From Trichosphaerium sp. ATCC 40318 (lineage: Eukaryota; Discosea; Flabellinia; Trichosidae): 64,000 bases of DNA. The position numbers and the translations under genes were made by a program. The stretch spans positions 372,001-436,000 of the forward strand of contig JALMLS010000420.1 of NCBI GenBank assembly GCA_038496445.1. Reading direction: 5' to 3'. Shown here piece by piece: positions 1 to 11,985 of the stretch (the first letter of the stretch is position 1; every line of letters starts with the position of its first letter). The notes under the pieces were generated by a model, which was not told the DNA's origin, ran no database searches, and saw only the letters and a program-made list of their open reading frames with translations.

Positions 1-2030
1 TCTTACATATTTATTTGTAAACAACGCGCCCGATACTGATATCTGTCTGTTAGCACACAAAATGGATGCGGACGCCTTCAGTCGCGTATAACATACATGG
101 CAATAAAGGAGCCGTTGTTACAGTTGGTAGTCACAGTGGTCACAATTTTATTGCAATGGAATTCATTAACGCAAATGGGGATAATCTAACATACAAAAAC
201 AAGATTATAGAAGCACCTAGCGTAGATTGCCCAGCAGTTGCGTATAATCCGTCTTCCGATAATTTCTTAGTTACGTATACTGCTAAGAATATAAGTTTGA
301 TCGATTTCTCCGTGAGGTATGCTCTTATTTTTAAAGTTATTTATTTTTTTCACCTTTTTGGTTTTTTTTTTATCGTTGAGCTTCTCTGGTAAACCCCTTT
401 TGATGACGCTTGTTAATACTAAGTGTTTTTATAGCACATCTATTTATGGCGTGTTTGTTGATAACTCAGGAAACATTATGGGTGATCATTTTTCAGTAAG
501 CACAACTCCACCGCAACAGAGTGGTATGTCACAATGGCCACCATGTCCTTCTGTAGCTTTCAGCACGGCAGATCAACAATTTTTTGTAACGTGGCATCAA
601 AGAAGGCCTAAAGAGCCTGGATTCGAAATTGTCGGGTGCCTTGTTAATAGACAGACTGGAGGTATTGTAAGTGTAACACAGTCCAAACACCTAGCGTAAG
701 TGTTCTTTATTTATACGTTACATTAAGTTACCTTTCTTAACCTTTAAGTTAGATACAATGGATTAAATCCGAAGAGTGTTTTCTCAGCTACAAAAGCGTT
801 TACTGCATACCAATCTGTTGATTTAGCAACATCTAGACATGAAGCTTTCATTGTAGTCTCTCACCCTCTCCAAGACGATAAAAACACATTCCATAAGCAT
901 ACACGTATAGATGTACGTTATTAAGAGTATACAGCACGCATAGCAACTAGAATTAATGTTGTTTAGAATCACAAAACAAGCAGTTTTGACGTTGGTGTTA
1001 ATACGCCACCAGATATAGTTTTTAATAGCGCTGTTGATAGAGTTATTACTGTGTGGTCTGCAGAGATTGTCACTGGAGAATCTGGTGCGTGTTATAGTTT
1101 ATAGCCTGATATCTGACGTATTTAGACATATACATACGCTCTGCTATTCAGACAGGAGGGTTTGATAGCAAGCCAATAAGAATCTCCTTCGCAAAGGATG
1201 CTTATGCTCCACGCATCGCTGTAGACCTTGTTCATGTAAGGACGATAATGTTTTAACTCGAAGCATCTCTAATATGTTTCTTTTAGAGACAATATCTTGT
1301 CATTTGGAATAAGAGAAGTGGTGGCGTTATGGGACAGTTTTTAAATGAAAGTTTTGAGTGGATAGGACTTAGCTTTGAGATTACAAGCGATAAGTCAGGT
1401 AAATCTATTACTGACCCTGCTACATCTCCTATTGTACAATATATTCCTAATTCCGATCGCTACATTGTACTATGGCCTGGTGCCAATGCGCAGACAATAC
1501 AAGGTGTATTCTTAGGTACATTGCTTAGCCAGTCTTCATTCTTACTTGTAACTTCAATAACCTCCAAATAGGTCCTCCAGATGTTAGTGTGGACATAATT
1601 GTCCCTGGTCAGACGTATACATATGCGCCTACCTCTGTACCAACAGAAGATGCGCCTACATTTGTACCAACAGAAGCTACTAAAGCGCCAGTACCAGCTC
1701 CAACACTTGAACCTACAACCGTACTTCCTCCAATATTTAGCCCAACTCCATTACCACCACTTCCGTCACCTGCTGACGATTTACCTACAATACAACCTAC
1801 ACCGCCTCCACCTGTAATGACACATACAGAATATGTGGAGAATCAGGGTAAATCAAGATCCACTGCCATTGCTTTTGCTAGTACGTCGACTACAATAGAA
1901 TTCTAAATGCTAACCACTTTTTTTAGTTCTTGTTCCAGCTTGCGCTTTCATTGTTATTGGCGTTGGTATTGCTGCATACAAGTGGATAAAGAGTCGTAAA
2001 GATTACCCTGTCATCGAGTATGCTTTGTAG
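1..2030 (+). CDS. Surface protein with propeller-like repeats, Pro/Thr stalk and C-terminal membrane anchor (5' partial)
   Basis: The gene enters from the left edge. Exons that splice in frame are 54-316, 435-695, 753-912, 967-1084, 1126-1235, 1287-1515, 1572-1880 and 1927-2030; 1-53 looks like intron. The ectodomain repeats a blade-like pattern, for example VAYNPSSDNFLVTY, VAFSTADQQFFVTW and RQYLVIWNKRSGG, suggesting a beta-propeller or related repeat fold (inference). It is followed by a stalk of PT repeats (about 1600-1810), a hydrophobic span (ILVPACAFIVIGVGIAAY) and a short basic tail ending DYPVIEYAL. Orientation is therefore extracellular N-terminus and cytoplasmic C-terminus. YPVI fits the YxxPhi sorting consensus. 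No family was recognised, so ligand and role are unknown. The signal peptide and start codon lie outside the window. Confidence 0.72.
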
Positions 2031-2555
2031 ATAAAAGAATTATCGAGTACTTGACAAGACGCCAAGTAAATATTGTAAATAAATTTTGAAAAAAAAGAAC
2101 AAGATAGCAAACTTTTAACCACCAAACTATATTTGTAAACTAAATTGTGGTATTTCTCATTCAAAATTCTACCACGTTTTCCTTAAAGGTTACCCAGCAC
2201 AGCAAACAACCTGTTTCCTTTTCATTCAAAGAAAAGCTGAGATGTAAAATGATTTAAAAGTACATATTGATTTCTACTCAATCAGGAAACAAATCGTTCA
2301 AACATTCTTTTACCGTAAGCGAAGAGTATGGGCACGTGACAAAAAAACGCTTCAGGTATAACGTTACATTAAGCGCTAAAAACGTTCAAAATTACATCAA
2401 CTTTTACTAATTGTCTTGTTGCTTACAAACAAAGGAGCTGAATACTCACTACGATATCTGATCAGGCAGCTATTCATTTCCATCTTTACGTACTTGTCTT
2501 AAGGCACCACAAGGTTCAAACCACAATAAGTTGTGTACAAGTACATATTATCTCA
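2031..2555. other. Intergenic, no gene recognised
   Basis: AT-rich sequence between two genes on the same strand. It begins with AATAAA-like A-rich sequence just after the stop at 2030, and holds one CACGTG (about 2333). It may contain 5' UTR or a leading exon of the following glycosyltransferase gene. I see no convincing coding exon. Confidence 0.5.
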
Positions 2556-5111
2556 ATGTATTTTATTACTGCGTGTTGGTCGTTCTTATCAGCTGTTACG
2601 TCAGTACACTCGTTAAAAATTTGGTTAACATTTTGTACAGTGGTTGGTGGTACCACAATAACTTCTATACGCCCACTACCAACTCTGTGCTATTATTTTC
2701 GAGATATCCCACGCCAGGTAATTAAATTAAATCAAATACGCTTAAAACCATCGCAGGTAAATGTAAATCTCGCCTGTCAAAAGCAATAGGCATACATGAG
2801 GCTGCCAAGACACAAAAAGAAATGACAGGTACAAAACGACTCAAAACGGCGCCTATAATCATTTCCCTGCGTAGAAAACATCAAAAACGAGATTTTACTG
2901 TTGAAAGCAACCTCAAACATACACGCGAAAGGTAGACAACAAAAACAGCGATAAACAAGCTGCACGTCTTGTGGTAGTGTCTAACTGTACGCAAAGTACA
3001 TTTTAAAGGAGATGTTTCTGAGCAAGACATGGAAGAATGGCTAGGAACAGAATTTGATTATGAGAAGCAACCTTCAAATGACTTGGGTGTTAACTGCACA
3101 CATAGTATAAAACAAGCTTTTGACAATGGGTTTAAAAGGCACGTGCCCTGTAACATGTTTTTTCTCTTGAACGAAATTACAATTGTTTTCTTTGGATTTC
3201 TTTGGATTTCGTCGCTTTCTTCGCTCTCTTACGTTGTTATAGGACTATTATTGTTGGAGCAGATATTCCAGGTAATTTTATTTGTCACGATGAGAACTCA
3301 AGGGCGAAATGTAGGCATTACATCGAGTATTATTAATGAAGGATTTGAAAAGTTATTGTCAAATGATGTTGTCATTGGTCCAGCTGAAGACGGTGTGAAA
3401 TTTTTATATTGGGCCCTTAAATCGCTTACATAATATGATATTAGGTGGCTACTATATGATTGGATTTAGATCTGGTGCGCGTGCATGGCCAGAGTTGTTC
3501 AAAGTACGCACAAAAAAGTGAAGGTTCTTCTTAATTAAGTTTTTTTGTTTAATTTATAGAACATAAACTGGGGCACAGATGAGGTCTTTGATCAAACCAT
3601 GAAATTGGCTAAAAATAAGGTACTTTATTATGCCGTATACTTAGCTTATAATCAAACCGTAGAGTCTATCAGTTGGAACAACAGCGTATTTGCGAGATGT
3701 TGATTTTGTTGAGGATTTAGTTGAATGGTATGTATTTACAATTCGTTTAACGTCAGCGTTGCTTACAAGCTGTGCAAGGGAGCGTGTGAAGAAACTAAAA
3801 AAAGAACAAGCATCTGAACACAAAATAAGTGTTGTGATACCTGTATTAAATGAGCAAGATAACATTGAACGAGTAAGTATCATCTATCTACAAAAAGTTA
3901 CCTAGGACCAGTCTTTTGATTTTTGTTTTACAGCTTGCAAAAGATCTTCGTAGTAAGGGTAAAAATATTGAAATTATTATATCGGATGGCGGAAGGTAAG
4001 TACCTTCATTAAAAAGTCAACCATGCTTACCTGAGTAGTGTTGATTCCACGCTTGACATTGTCAATAAATTAAAAGAAGAGTCAATTGTTGATGTTGTTG
4101 TAAATAGCAAAAAAGGAAGGTAATGCCAAACCTTCTTCTAATAGTATATTCACAGCATGTTAATTTTGCTGTTAAACATCAACATAGTTCGCATACTAAA
4201 AGTTGATCCATTTAAATGAATGATTTTGTTTTAACTTTTTTTTTTTTTTTAGAGCTTCTCAGATGAATTCTGGAGCTAGTGCTAGTACAGGCAACATACT
4301 TTTTTTCCTTCACGCAGATAGTGTAGTACCACATCGTAAGAAATAACTCTGATATGGTGTAAATACTAATCACGTGCTGTTTAAAACAGACTACGATGGA
4401 ATAATAAGAAAAATTCTAAATACAGAAAAAAATGGCAGTACACCTGGAGCAGGTTTGTGCACTTGACTCACTTTATATTACTCACTCTATTTCTTTTAGG
4501 TGCTTTCAGTTTTAAGGTGGATAGACCTGATAGCTTATGGGGATTACCCATGGTCGAAAGAAGTACTAATTGGAGAAGCAAGTACGAGCCCAACAACAAA
4601 AAAGTACTCTACAGCTCATTGCACTTTTCTGAAGGTTTCTCCAACTTCCTTATGGAGATCAAGGTTTCTTTGTCACCAAAGACAAGTATAATAAACTCAA
4701 TGGATACAAGGTATGACTTTCTTATTCATAGGTTAATAATAGCTTTTAAGAACATGGAAATGATGGAAGACTACGATTTTATTAAAAGAGCAAGGTACCT
4801 TTCTTGTTTTGAAATTGATTTCTCGTATTCTGTTAACTCCTTGTTTTAAAAAGTAAGCTCGGTGGTATAGCTATATCTTCTACACATCTCATTACAAGTT
4901 CAAGACGATGGCAGAAGCTTGGTACATGAGACTTACAGAAAAACGTTTAACTGATTTGGTAAAAGGTGTTTTGAAAGTAACAGCAACGAATTGGATGCTT
5001 GTTGCTCTTTACAATCTAGGATTTTCTACCTCAACACTACGTACGTAATAACTACACATGTGTCAATAATATTTAAGCGTAAATTTAGGTAAAATGTACT
5101 ATGGGAGCTAA
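2556..5111 (+). CDS. Bifunctional glycosyltransferase-like protein: TIGR04282 (DUF2064) fused to TIGR04283 (GT2)
   Basis: Multi-exon gene. The N-terminal half matches the DUF2064/TIGR04282 pattern: LLFSRYPTPGKCKSRL, then MEEWLG, NDLGVNCTHSIKQAF, IIVGADIP, VVIGPAEDGGYYMIGF and LRDVDFVEDL. The C-terminal half is a TIGR04283 GT-A family 2 domain: HKISVVIPVLNEQDNIE, ISDGGS, LHADS as the DxD-type metal site, LPYGDQGFF, MMEDYDF and SSRRWQKLG. In bacteria these two families are usually separate neighbouring genes, and NCBI names both as arsenosugar-biosynthesis glycosyltransferases. The substrate here is inferred only from that. Introns include very short ones (2932-2959, 2996-3026) and a GC-AG intron (3139-3242). 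The last exon starts near 5089. The start is uncertain: the ATG at 2556 needs a splice near 2600 to join LLFSRYPTPG. No organelle signal is obvious. Confidence 0.82.
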
Positions 5112-5804
5112 GAAAAGACGTCTTTTCATCACATAAAAAAAAAACAGTTACTTATTCCTGTTTGTACTTGGTGTCATCAAAAGGCATATGGTATTTTAAT
5201 AGTTTGGCGATATTCTTTACTCGTAGTTATCATTAAATCAATAGATTATTTATCAGTCGACCTGTAAGAATTTGACTTCCTCTTGCTTTAATTAGGGCTA
5301 GTAAAAAAAAAATTAGGACTAGTAACCCTTGTAAAACTTGGTCAAAACAGCTCAAAAATACTCGGAAACGCATCTCGCACATATGATAGACATGCTAAGA
5401 GGCTCGTTGGATGCCTACTTAGAGCAGTTTTTTATTCTTTCCTGAAAGCTGTCGTGTTATAAGATAAGCAGCCATAGTATAATAGATGAGTCAATACTGT
5501 CTGGTTTAACTATTGATAGACGACCAGAAGTACCACTCCAGGAGAGGATAACCTCAACAAGGTAGACAACAATGATAATCTTGGTCACACACGTTTGTAA
5601 AGTTTTTGTATTTGTACAAAGGTTTGGGTTATTTTTTTTTCTATTCACATGTTTTTCGGATCTTTTGATTTTACCTATCCCTTCTATTCCTTCTCCCATT
5701 GTTACCACTCCAGAAATAAAATCCACTACTGCGCCAATGAGGCCTTCTAAAAAACAAATACGTTATGAAGTTCATAAGCAACAGAATCAAAAACAAAAGG
5801 TAGC
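5112..5804. other. Unresolved stretch with conflicting short open frames
   Basis: 5112-5290 shows nothing coding. From about 5290 to 5460 a + strand frame without ATG stays open (contains SKILGNASRTYDRHAKRLV) and then stops. From 5449 to 5750 both strands have readable frames. The minus frame (GLIGAVVDFISGVVTMG) could be a terminal membrane-like exon of the receptor-L gene to the right; the plus frame could belong to an unrecognised gene. I could not choose, so this is left as unresolved. Confidence 0.35.
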
Positions 5805-8177
5805 TTACGTATCAGTGTAATGTTGATAATACAAAGTGTCGTTTTCATTCATCATCCACCGCCCAATGAACTTCACGTTTTCAAAACCGGGCATCTTAAT
5901 AATAGATTCATTGTCGTTGTTACCTTCATCCTCAACAGTATCTGGTACTTTAATCCTTCGAATAAAAAAGTCAACTCTAAATATCAGGAAAAAATTAAGA
6001 AAATTAACTCACTTGTTGTTCTTTAACAGAACAAGACCTTGTACAGACTCTAGCTTAGGGAACTTAATGTCTTCAAGCATATAATTCTAACCAATGGATT
6101 AGAACTATGCAAAAGTCGAGTACTATTACTTGTTGGACATTAAGGTCAGTGTGAATCCTTTGTAACTTCGGGAAAGCAACTGAGGTTAACTTTAAGTTTC
6201 TAAAGATTAAGAGCTGAGATTTAGCTTGCTCAAGACTTTCAAAATTTGTTAGGGTCTCGAGATTAGTGTTATTAAATATTTCAATATGTCCAGAAACAAC
6301 TCTAAGACTTTGAAACGCCTAGGAGAGAATCTTTTAGAAAAAGATTACAAACAAAAAAAAAAGTACGTCGATTGTCTCCAATGCTTCATTACTAGAGATA
6401 GAGATACTATTTTTTATCTCAGTCAATGCTGTGATGCCCTATTTTGTAATAAGTCAACAATGTAGAAAATAGATAAAGGACGTACAGTGATATGAAGTAA
6501 ACTTGGATTTTGTTTTATTTGAATAAATCCACCAACTGACGATAAAACTGGGAACTCAACAACTCGTAATCCAGTGCCAAGAATGATTAAATAAGCACCT
6601 ACACTTCCTTAAAAGAGATCTATTACTTCCCAAGGTCAACATACTGATTGTGTGCAACGATTTCAATCGAAGAGATCGAAGGCTAGGACATTTATCGATC
6701 GAAATAAACTCGCAAGCTTGAAAAGCAGGCAAGTACAAAACAGCCAATAGCTCATTTTCTGAAACTGTAAGTTGACCAGGCTGTATAGTAACAACAAACA
6801 CATTAGTATAATTAAATGATGATACAAAAAAACACTAAATACGTACATGTGTTAACTTAGGAAGAGACACTGAAGTAAGTGAAGGGTTATTAGATATTTT
6901 AAGCGATTGAGATTTTCTGAAGGAAATGAAATTCGCGACTTTCAAAGCTGTATTGTTCGATACCTCAAGAACAACACCAGGATCTTTTAGTATATTAAAT
7001 CCTTTTATATTAACTAGCATTGGATTATTCCTAATACGTAATCTATTGCCAACAGACTCCAATGAAGAGAACCCATCAATAGCTTCCAGTTTGGGATTTC
7101 TTAAAATATCGATGTATTCTCCGACATGACCAAGTTTGTTAAAGCCTAGTGACTTGACACCAACAGTGTGAATATATAAGAATCCATTAACTTTCTCTAG
7201 AGATTCAAAATCGACAGTAATAAGTTCAGGGGCGCCTGTAATGTACAAGTATGTATCCACGTTTTTTATGCTGTTAAGGTATATCCATGTTAAGTTTGTA
7301 TTATTCCATATCGTAATAGATTTCGCAAAAGTCATATTTTCAAACCCAAAAATGCCAACTAATGCCGGACAATCTAGAAAAAATAATTAAAAAAAATGGT
7401 TGCAATGTTTTTTTTTCTCTTTTGTTTTCACGGACGCTACTCTTTGTAGTTTATCCAAATATCAAAGAAAATAGTGACTGGTATTTAAGTAATTAATAAT
7501 AAAACATTTGGTAGTGAAAAGAAATCAAGGAGATTTCAGGTCGAGCCGAAAAGGCAAAAAAAAAAAACTTGCCTTTAATAGTAAGTGAATTCATTCTCTT
7601 AATTTTATCGAATCCACCAATGAGCTATTTTAACAAAAAATTAGTCTCCTCTGACCCTCTTACCCACACTGTAACAAACAAAAAAACTATAACGTACTGT
7701 AAGTGAGTCACAACGTCTAAATACTAAATCACCACCAAGAGTTTCAATTGTGGAGAAATTCACAAATGTTGACAACTTTGGAGCGTCTTCTATCATCAAA
7801 TAGCCAGCAATTGATTTTAATCGTGGTATTTGTATAGCAGTCAAGTTTGTGTTATTGCTAATAAGCACATAACCTATAAAAGAAGCAGTTGGTGTAAACT
7901 GAAGATATAATGACGGTTCACAAACGCAAATAACACTAGACGCTTATAAACGGTGTTTAACGAGCGTACCTGTTATCGTCTCAAGTTTGGGGAACGACAA
8001 AATAGTAATATTCGTGTGTTCGACCAGTAGGGTGTTTATACTAGTACAGTTGACCAGGGCGAGCATTGTTTTCTCATTGTAAATCGATTGCGTTCCGCAA
8101 TTCAGTGTTTTTGGTTTATCTTCGTTACCGCGTACAATGAGGAATAGAGATAGTAATAAAAGTACGTACAGTCGCAT
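5805..8177 (-). CDS. Receptor-L-domain (leucine-rich) secreted or membrane protein
   Basis: The start ATG at 8177 opens a clear signal peptide (MRLYVLLLLSLFLIVRG). Exons that splice in frame include 7970-8177, 7698-7873, 7573-7624 and 6847-7373, and more follow leftward. The protein is a chain of L-domain-type repeats such as LETITG.YVLISNNTNL, LESVGNRLRIRNNPML and LKISNNPSLTSVSLPKL, the pattern of the receptor L domain of EGFR/insulin-receptor and fungal Ecm33-like proteins. The 7374-7572 intron uses a GC donor. Near the 3' end the frame runs through FPKLESVQGLVLLKNN and MPGFENVKFIGRWMMNEND to a stop at 5805-5807. Alternatively that stop is spliced out and the protein continues into an exon near 5530-5760 with a weakly hydrophobic run. 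There is no kinase domain. A role in adhesion or ligand binding is inference. Confidence 0.78.
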
Positions 8178-8353
8178 ACGTGGCAAACTCTATTAATACG
8201 TCAGAAAACATATCAAACAGGCGTAAAACGTACTCTACAAGTATTTGTAGAACACCACAGCGTTGACATGTGCGGTAGTTACCTCAGTGCTAAGTTAGGC
8301 TAAGTCAATTTGATTTTGGCGTCAAACTGCCAATAAATCATTTCTGCACGATA

Positions 8354-11300
8354 ATGCAGTCTCGTGGAGCCTTTATTGGCTTTATAGCAGTACTCATGCT
8401 TCTTTTGGGGTCCTGTCAAGCATCACAAAATGTCATGGAGAAGTTTCTGAATATGCCAAATACTACGTTTATTCAAGAGTTCTCGCGTGAATATACAAAA
8501 GAACCTCATTTGGCGGGTACAATGGAAAGCTTCCTTGTAGCGAACTATACTTACACAAAGGCATGTACAGCGTTGTTTTAGAACTGTTTTAAACTGATAC
8601 ACGTGATTTTAGATGCTTGAGTTTGGATTTCAAGCAGAGCTTCTTGAGTTTGAGTCGTTAATGTCTTATCCTGCACGAAGAGAAGTTAAAATGCTTGCTC
8701 CCATACAGTACTGTTTCGAAACTAGTTTGCTGTCATTCATTTCACTTACGACTTTCGGCAAGGTTTGATGCTGGTCTCAAGGAGCCTGTTGTGCCAGGTG
8801 ATCCATTCAGTTCCAATCCAAAGTACCTTGACAGTCCAAGTTTTCTTAATAAATGTTTTTTTCTTACCATGTTCTTAAAGCATTGTCGATTCCTACATTT
8901 CTTGGGGGCCAACTGGTTCAGCACAAGGCTCACTGGTACTGCATAAAATACAAATTTGTCACCTCAGCTCATAATACCAACAGGTGTATGTAAACTACGC
9001 AAGAGTGGAAGACTTTGAACACTTAAAAGTACGTATTCGTTTTAAATTTAGATTGTTATACTGACATTACTCAGTCTATTGGCGTTTCTGTTGAGGGCAA
9101 AATTGCAATAGCTAGGTATGGATTTCTTCATAGAGGAACGAAAGGATATATTGCAGAGCAAAACGGAGCAAAGGTAGGAATGATTGTCATTTGCAAAGAC
9201 ATTCACTTTACATGTTATTTTTAGGCAATTCTCATTTACTCGGATCCACAAGATGACGGGTACACTTTCAAAAAAAGATTGCGTATACTTATATTATTTT
9301 AAAGATACGCAGTCGGACCAACATATCCGGAAGGCCCATGGAGACCAGAATACAGTACCAAATAACATTTCTGCTTCTTGTTTATTTCTTGCTTGTTGTT
9401 TATTTCTTGTTAAGGTATTCAAAGAGGAAGCGGGAAATGGGGATCTATATGTCCTGGTGACCCAAGGTACGCTTTTTGTTTGATATCATACTGTACAAAA
9501 CGAGTAATAACGTTGTACAGGCGCACGGAGATATGCTTGGGAAAAGCCAACCTAAACTACACAGGGAATCTAACACCTAACATTCCAATCATGCCACTCA
9601 GGTACAAACAAGCAGTACGCCTAGTTACCATGGTACTTACATAGATTATAGCTGGGGTGACGCGCTACCATTTTTGAGTAATATGGGAGGTCAAGAAGTA
9701 ATTGATGATTTCCGTGTAAGCCATAACAACTCCAATACTTTTTTCTTCACTTTCTTTGATCTCAGATTTTATCTAGGGTGCTCTAAATATCACTTACAGA
9801 TATGGTGATGAAGTAAATCAAGCTTCAGTTGTTGTAGAAATGAATTATGAAGTGAAGACTCTGTATCTACCCAACCAACATTTTGTTTACACTTTTTTTC
9901 ACGTCTAACTTTTCGTTAACTTCTGAAGATACAATGTTCGTGCAAAGATTGTTGGATCATCAGAACCAGATAAAGTCGTTCTTGTTGGCAATCATCACGG
10001 TACAATATAATAAAAGCTAAAGTCTAAAACGCTTATCACATCTCCAATACAAGATGCATGGACTTTTGGAGCAGCTGATCCCAATTCTGGTTCTTCTGCA
10101 ATGCTTGAAGTTATGCGTTGTTTCAGTGAGCTCATATCTGAAGGATGGAGCCCAAAGAGAGTAAGTACATATTTCCTACTGTTTGTTTACATATCTTTCA
10201 AGAGTATTTGGTTTCACAGTTGGGATGGCGAAGAACATAACTTGCTTGGTTCAACTTGGTATGGAGAAAAATATGCGGCAGAACTACAGGAGAAAGGCGT
10301 TGCGTACATTAATATGGGTACATTTAATAGATCAAAAAACTCCACATGATAAAATTAAAATGACACGTGAGTCTTTTTGTAGATGTTGGTGCAGCTGGCC
10401 CAAATTTCTCGACTGGAGTATCACCTTCACTCATAGTACTCATTGAAGAAATGGCGGGAAAAGTACCTTATCCAGGTAAAGTAGTCGTAGAAACTTTATT
10501 TTTTTCTGACTTTGTTGTTCCTCTTAAGGAAACGAAGACAATTCTACTGAGACTATTCTTGATCATTGGGATGATTTAAATGATAGACAAGTACTTGTTT
10601 TAGGATCAGGATCAGACTTTACTGTATTTATCGACCACTTGGGCATTCCATCTGTATCCATGAACTCACAGAACACCTACTTTGTTTATTATTAAGTGTG
10701 CACTTTCTTTCTTTTGTCCTTGACAAATCAAGATAGATTTTGGATTTAGAGCTGGTGGGCGTGGGGCTAGCTATGGAGTGTATCACTCTGCATATGACAA
10801 TACAAATTGGATGGAGAAATTTGGGTAAACACTTTTCGTGTTTTAGTTGCTTTGGTTTGTTATTTGTTAACCTTTTGTAAAGAGATCCAGGTTACCTGTT
10901 CCACCAAGGCTCTGCAAGACTTCTTGGATCTTTAATCATAAGACTTTCAGAAGATGATCACTATCCTATGGACTTTACAGTTTACGGAGGCAATCTCGAA
11001 GTGTACGCTTACAAACCACTTGTTTTTCTTACTACCAGTATCTAACGTATAACTAGGTACTATGATACCTTAGAAGAACTCATTGACAGCCACAATGCCA
11101 CAGAAGTAGATATAGTACCTATTCTGGAAGCTGTTACTGAATTCTTGGAGACAGCTATTAACTTTAAAGATGAAATCAGTGAGTACCTCGAGTTTGGTTG
11201 GCCAGATACAACAACAAGGCTGGAGGTAAGTTATTGTCCGTTTTGGGTGTTGTATCTTATCGTTTCTATTAGATCAACCAGCGCATGCAAGACTCTGAGA

Positions 11301-11744
11301 GAAGTTTTATTATACCAAGGGGACTCCCTGAACGTCCTTGGTATCGTCACATTGTTCAAGCACCAGGCTTGTTTCTTGGATATGGTGCACAAGTTTTCCC
11401 AGGTACTGACATTGCTTATATGATAAAACGCTGAAATATTTGTTGTAGGTGTAACGCAGGCTATCCTCGAAGGCAATTGGGAAGTTGCTAACGACCAAGT
11501 AGCAGTGGCTGCTGGTGTTATCAAACAAGCAAGCGATATGTTGAAACGTAAGAGCTTACAAAAAAGCAACCAACTTTTTCTTAAACCTCACTTATTTTCT
11601 TTAGCTCCCACTCAAGATAATAAGGCTAACTTTATCCTACTATATGTTGTTCTTGGACTTGCTGGTATTGTCGTAATAGCTGCCATTGTGGTTGCGATTT
11701 GCTACTGCAGGAAGAGCAAGAAACAGTATGAAGAAGTGTCCTGA
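8354..11744 (+). CDS. Glutamate carboxypeptidase II/NAALADase-like M28 metallopeptidase with C-terminal membrane anchor
   Basis: About 17 exons give a full-length M28B peptidase. The N-terminus is a signal peptide (MQSRGAFIGFIAVLMLLLG). A PA-like insert follows (VYVNYARVEDF, GKIAIARYG, AKAILIYSDP), then the catalytic domain. The zinc and catalytic residues of the family are all visible: the H..D pair in HHDAWTFGAADPNSG, the Glu pair in SWDGEEHNLLGS, Asp in YINMDVG and His in YGVYHSAYDN. The C-terminal dimerisation-type region is present (RGLPERPWYRHIVQAPG). Unlike animal FOLH1, which is anchored by an N-terminal span, this protein ends in a hydrophobic span and a basic tail KSKKQYEEVS. It probably hydrolyses C-terminal glutamate or acidic peptides at the cell surface (family knowledge). 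The first intron, 8561-8612, has a GC donor. Confidence 0.93.
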
Positions 11745-11763
11745 TCATAAAATCTAAAAGGAT

Positions 11764-11769
11764 AATAAA
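11764..11769 (+). terminator. AATAAA polyadenylation signal
   Basis: AATAAA lies 20 nt after the stop of the GCPII-like gene. Similar placements after 19350, 34905, 46604 and 54991 support it. Confidence 0.55.
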
Positions 11770-11985
11770 TGAAAACTTTTTTTGAGTTAACTACCTTACC
11801 TGCCAGGACCCAAAAAGAAGCGTGAATACTGCCTCAATGCCAATGCAGGCTCTACTAGAGAGTGCATTACTGTTTACAAATGATTTGGTGAGGACAGAGT
11901 GACGAAACTGGGGACAATATTCTAAAACTGCAATAAAATAAAATTGCTGACTTTTTGTTAAGTGAAACCAAGTTACAGAGCAGCA

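Noticed and set aside
4920-4936. 17-nt intron in the glycosyltransferase gene
   Set aside because: A 46 nt intron starting at the same GTACAT donor gives the family-consistent GVLKVTATNW, so the very short version is unnecessary.
5572-5820. + strand Ser/Pro-rich frame as a gene
   Set aside because: It has no clear start context or partner exons, and the opposite strand carries the continuing receptor-L gene just to the right. Left as unresolved.
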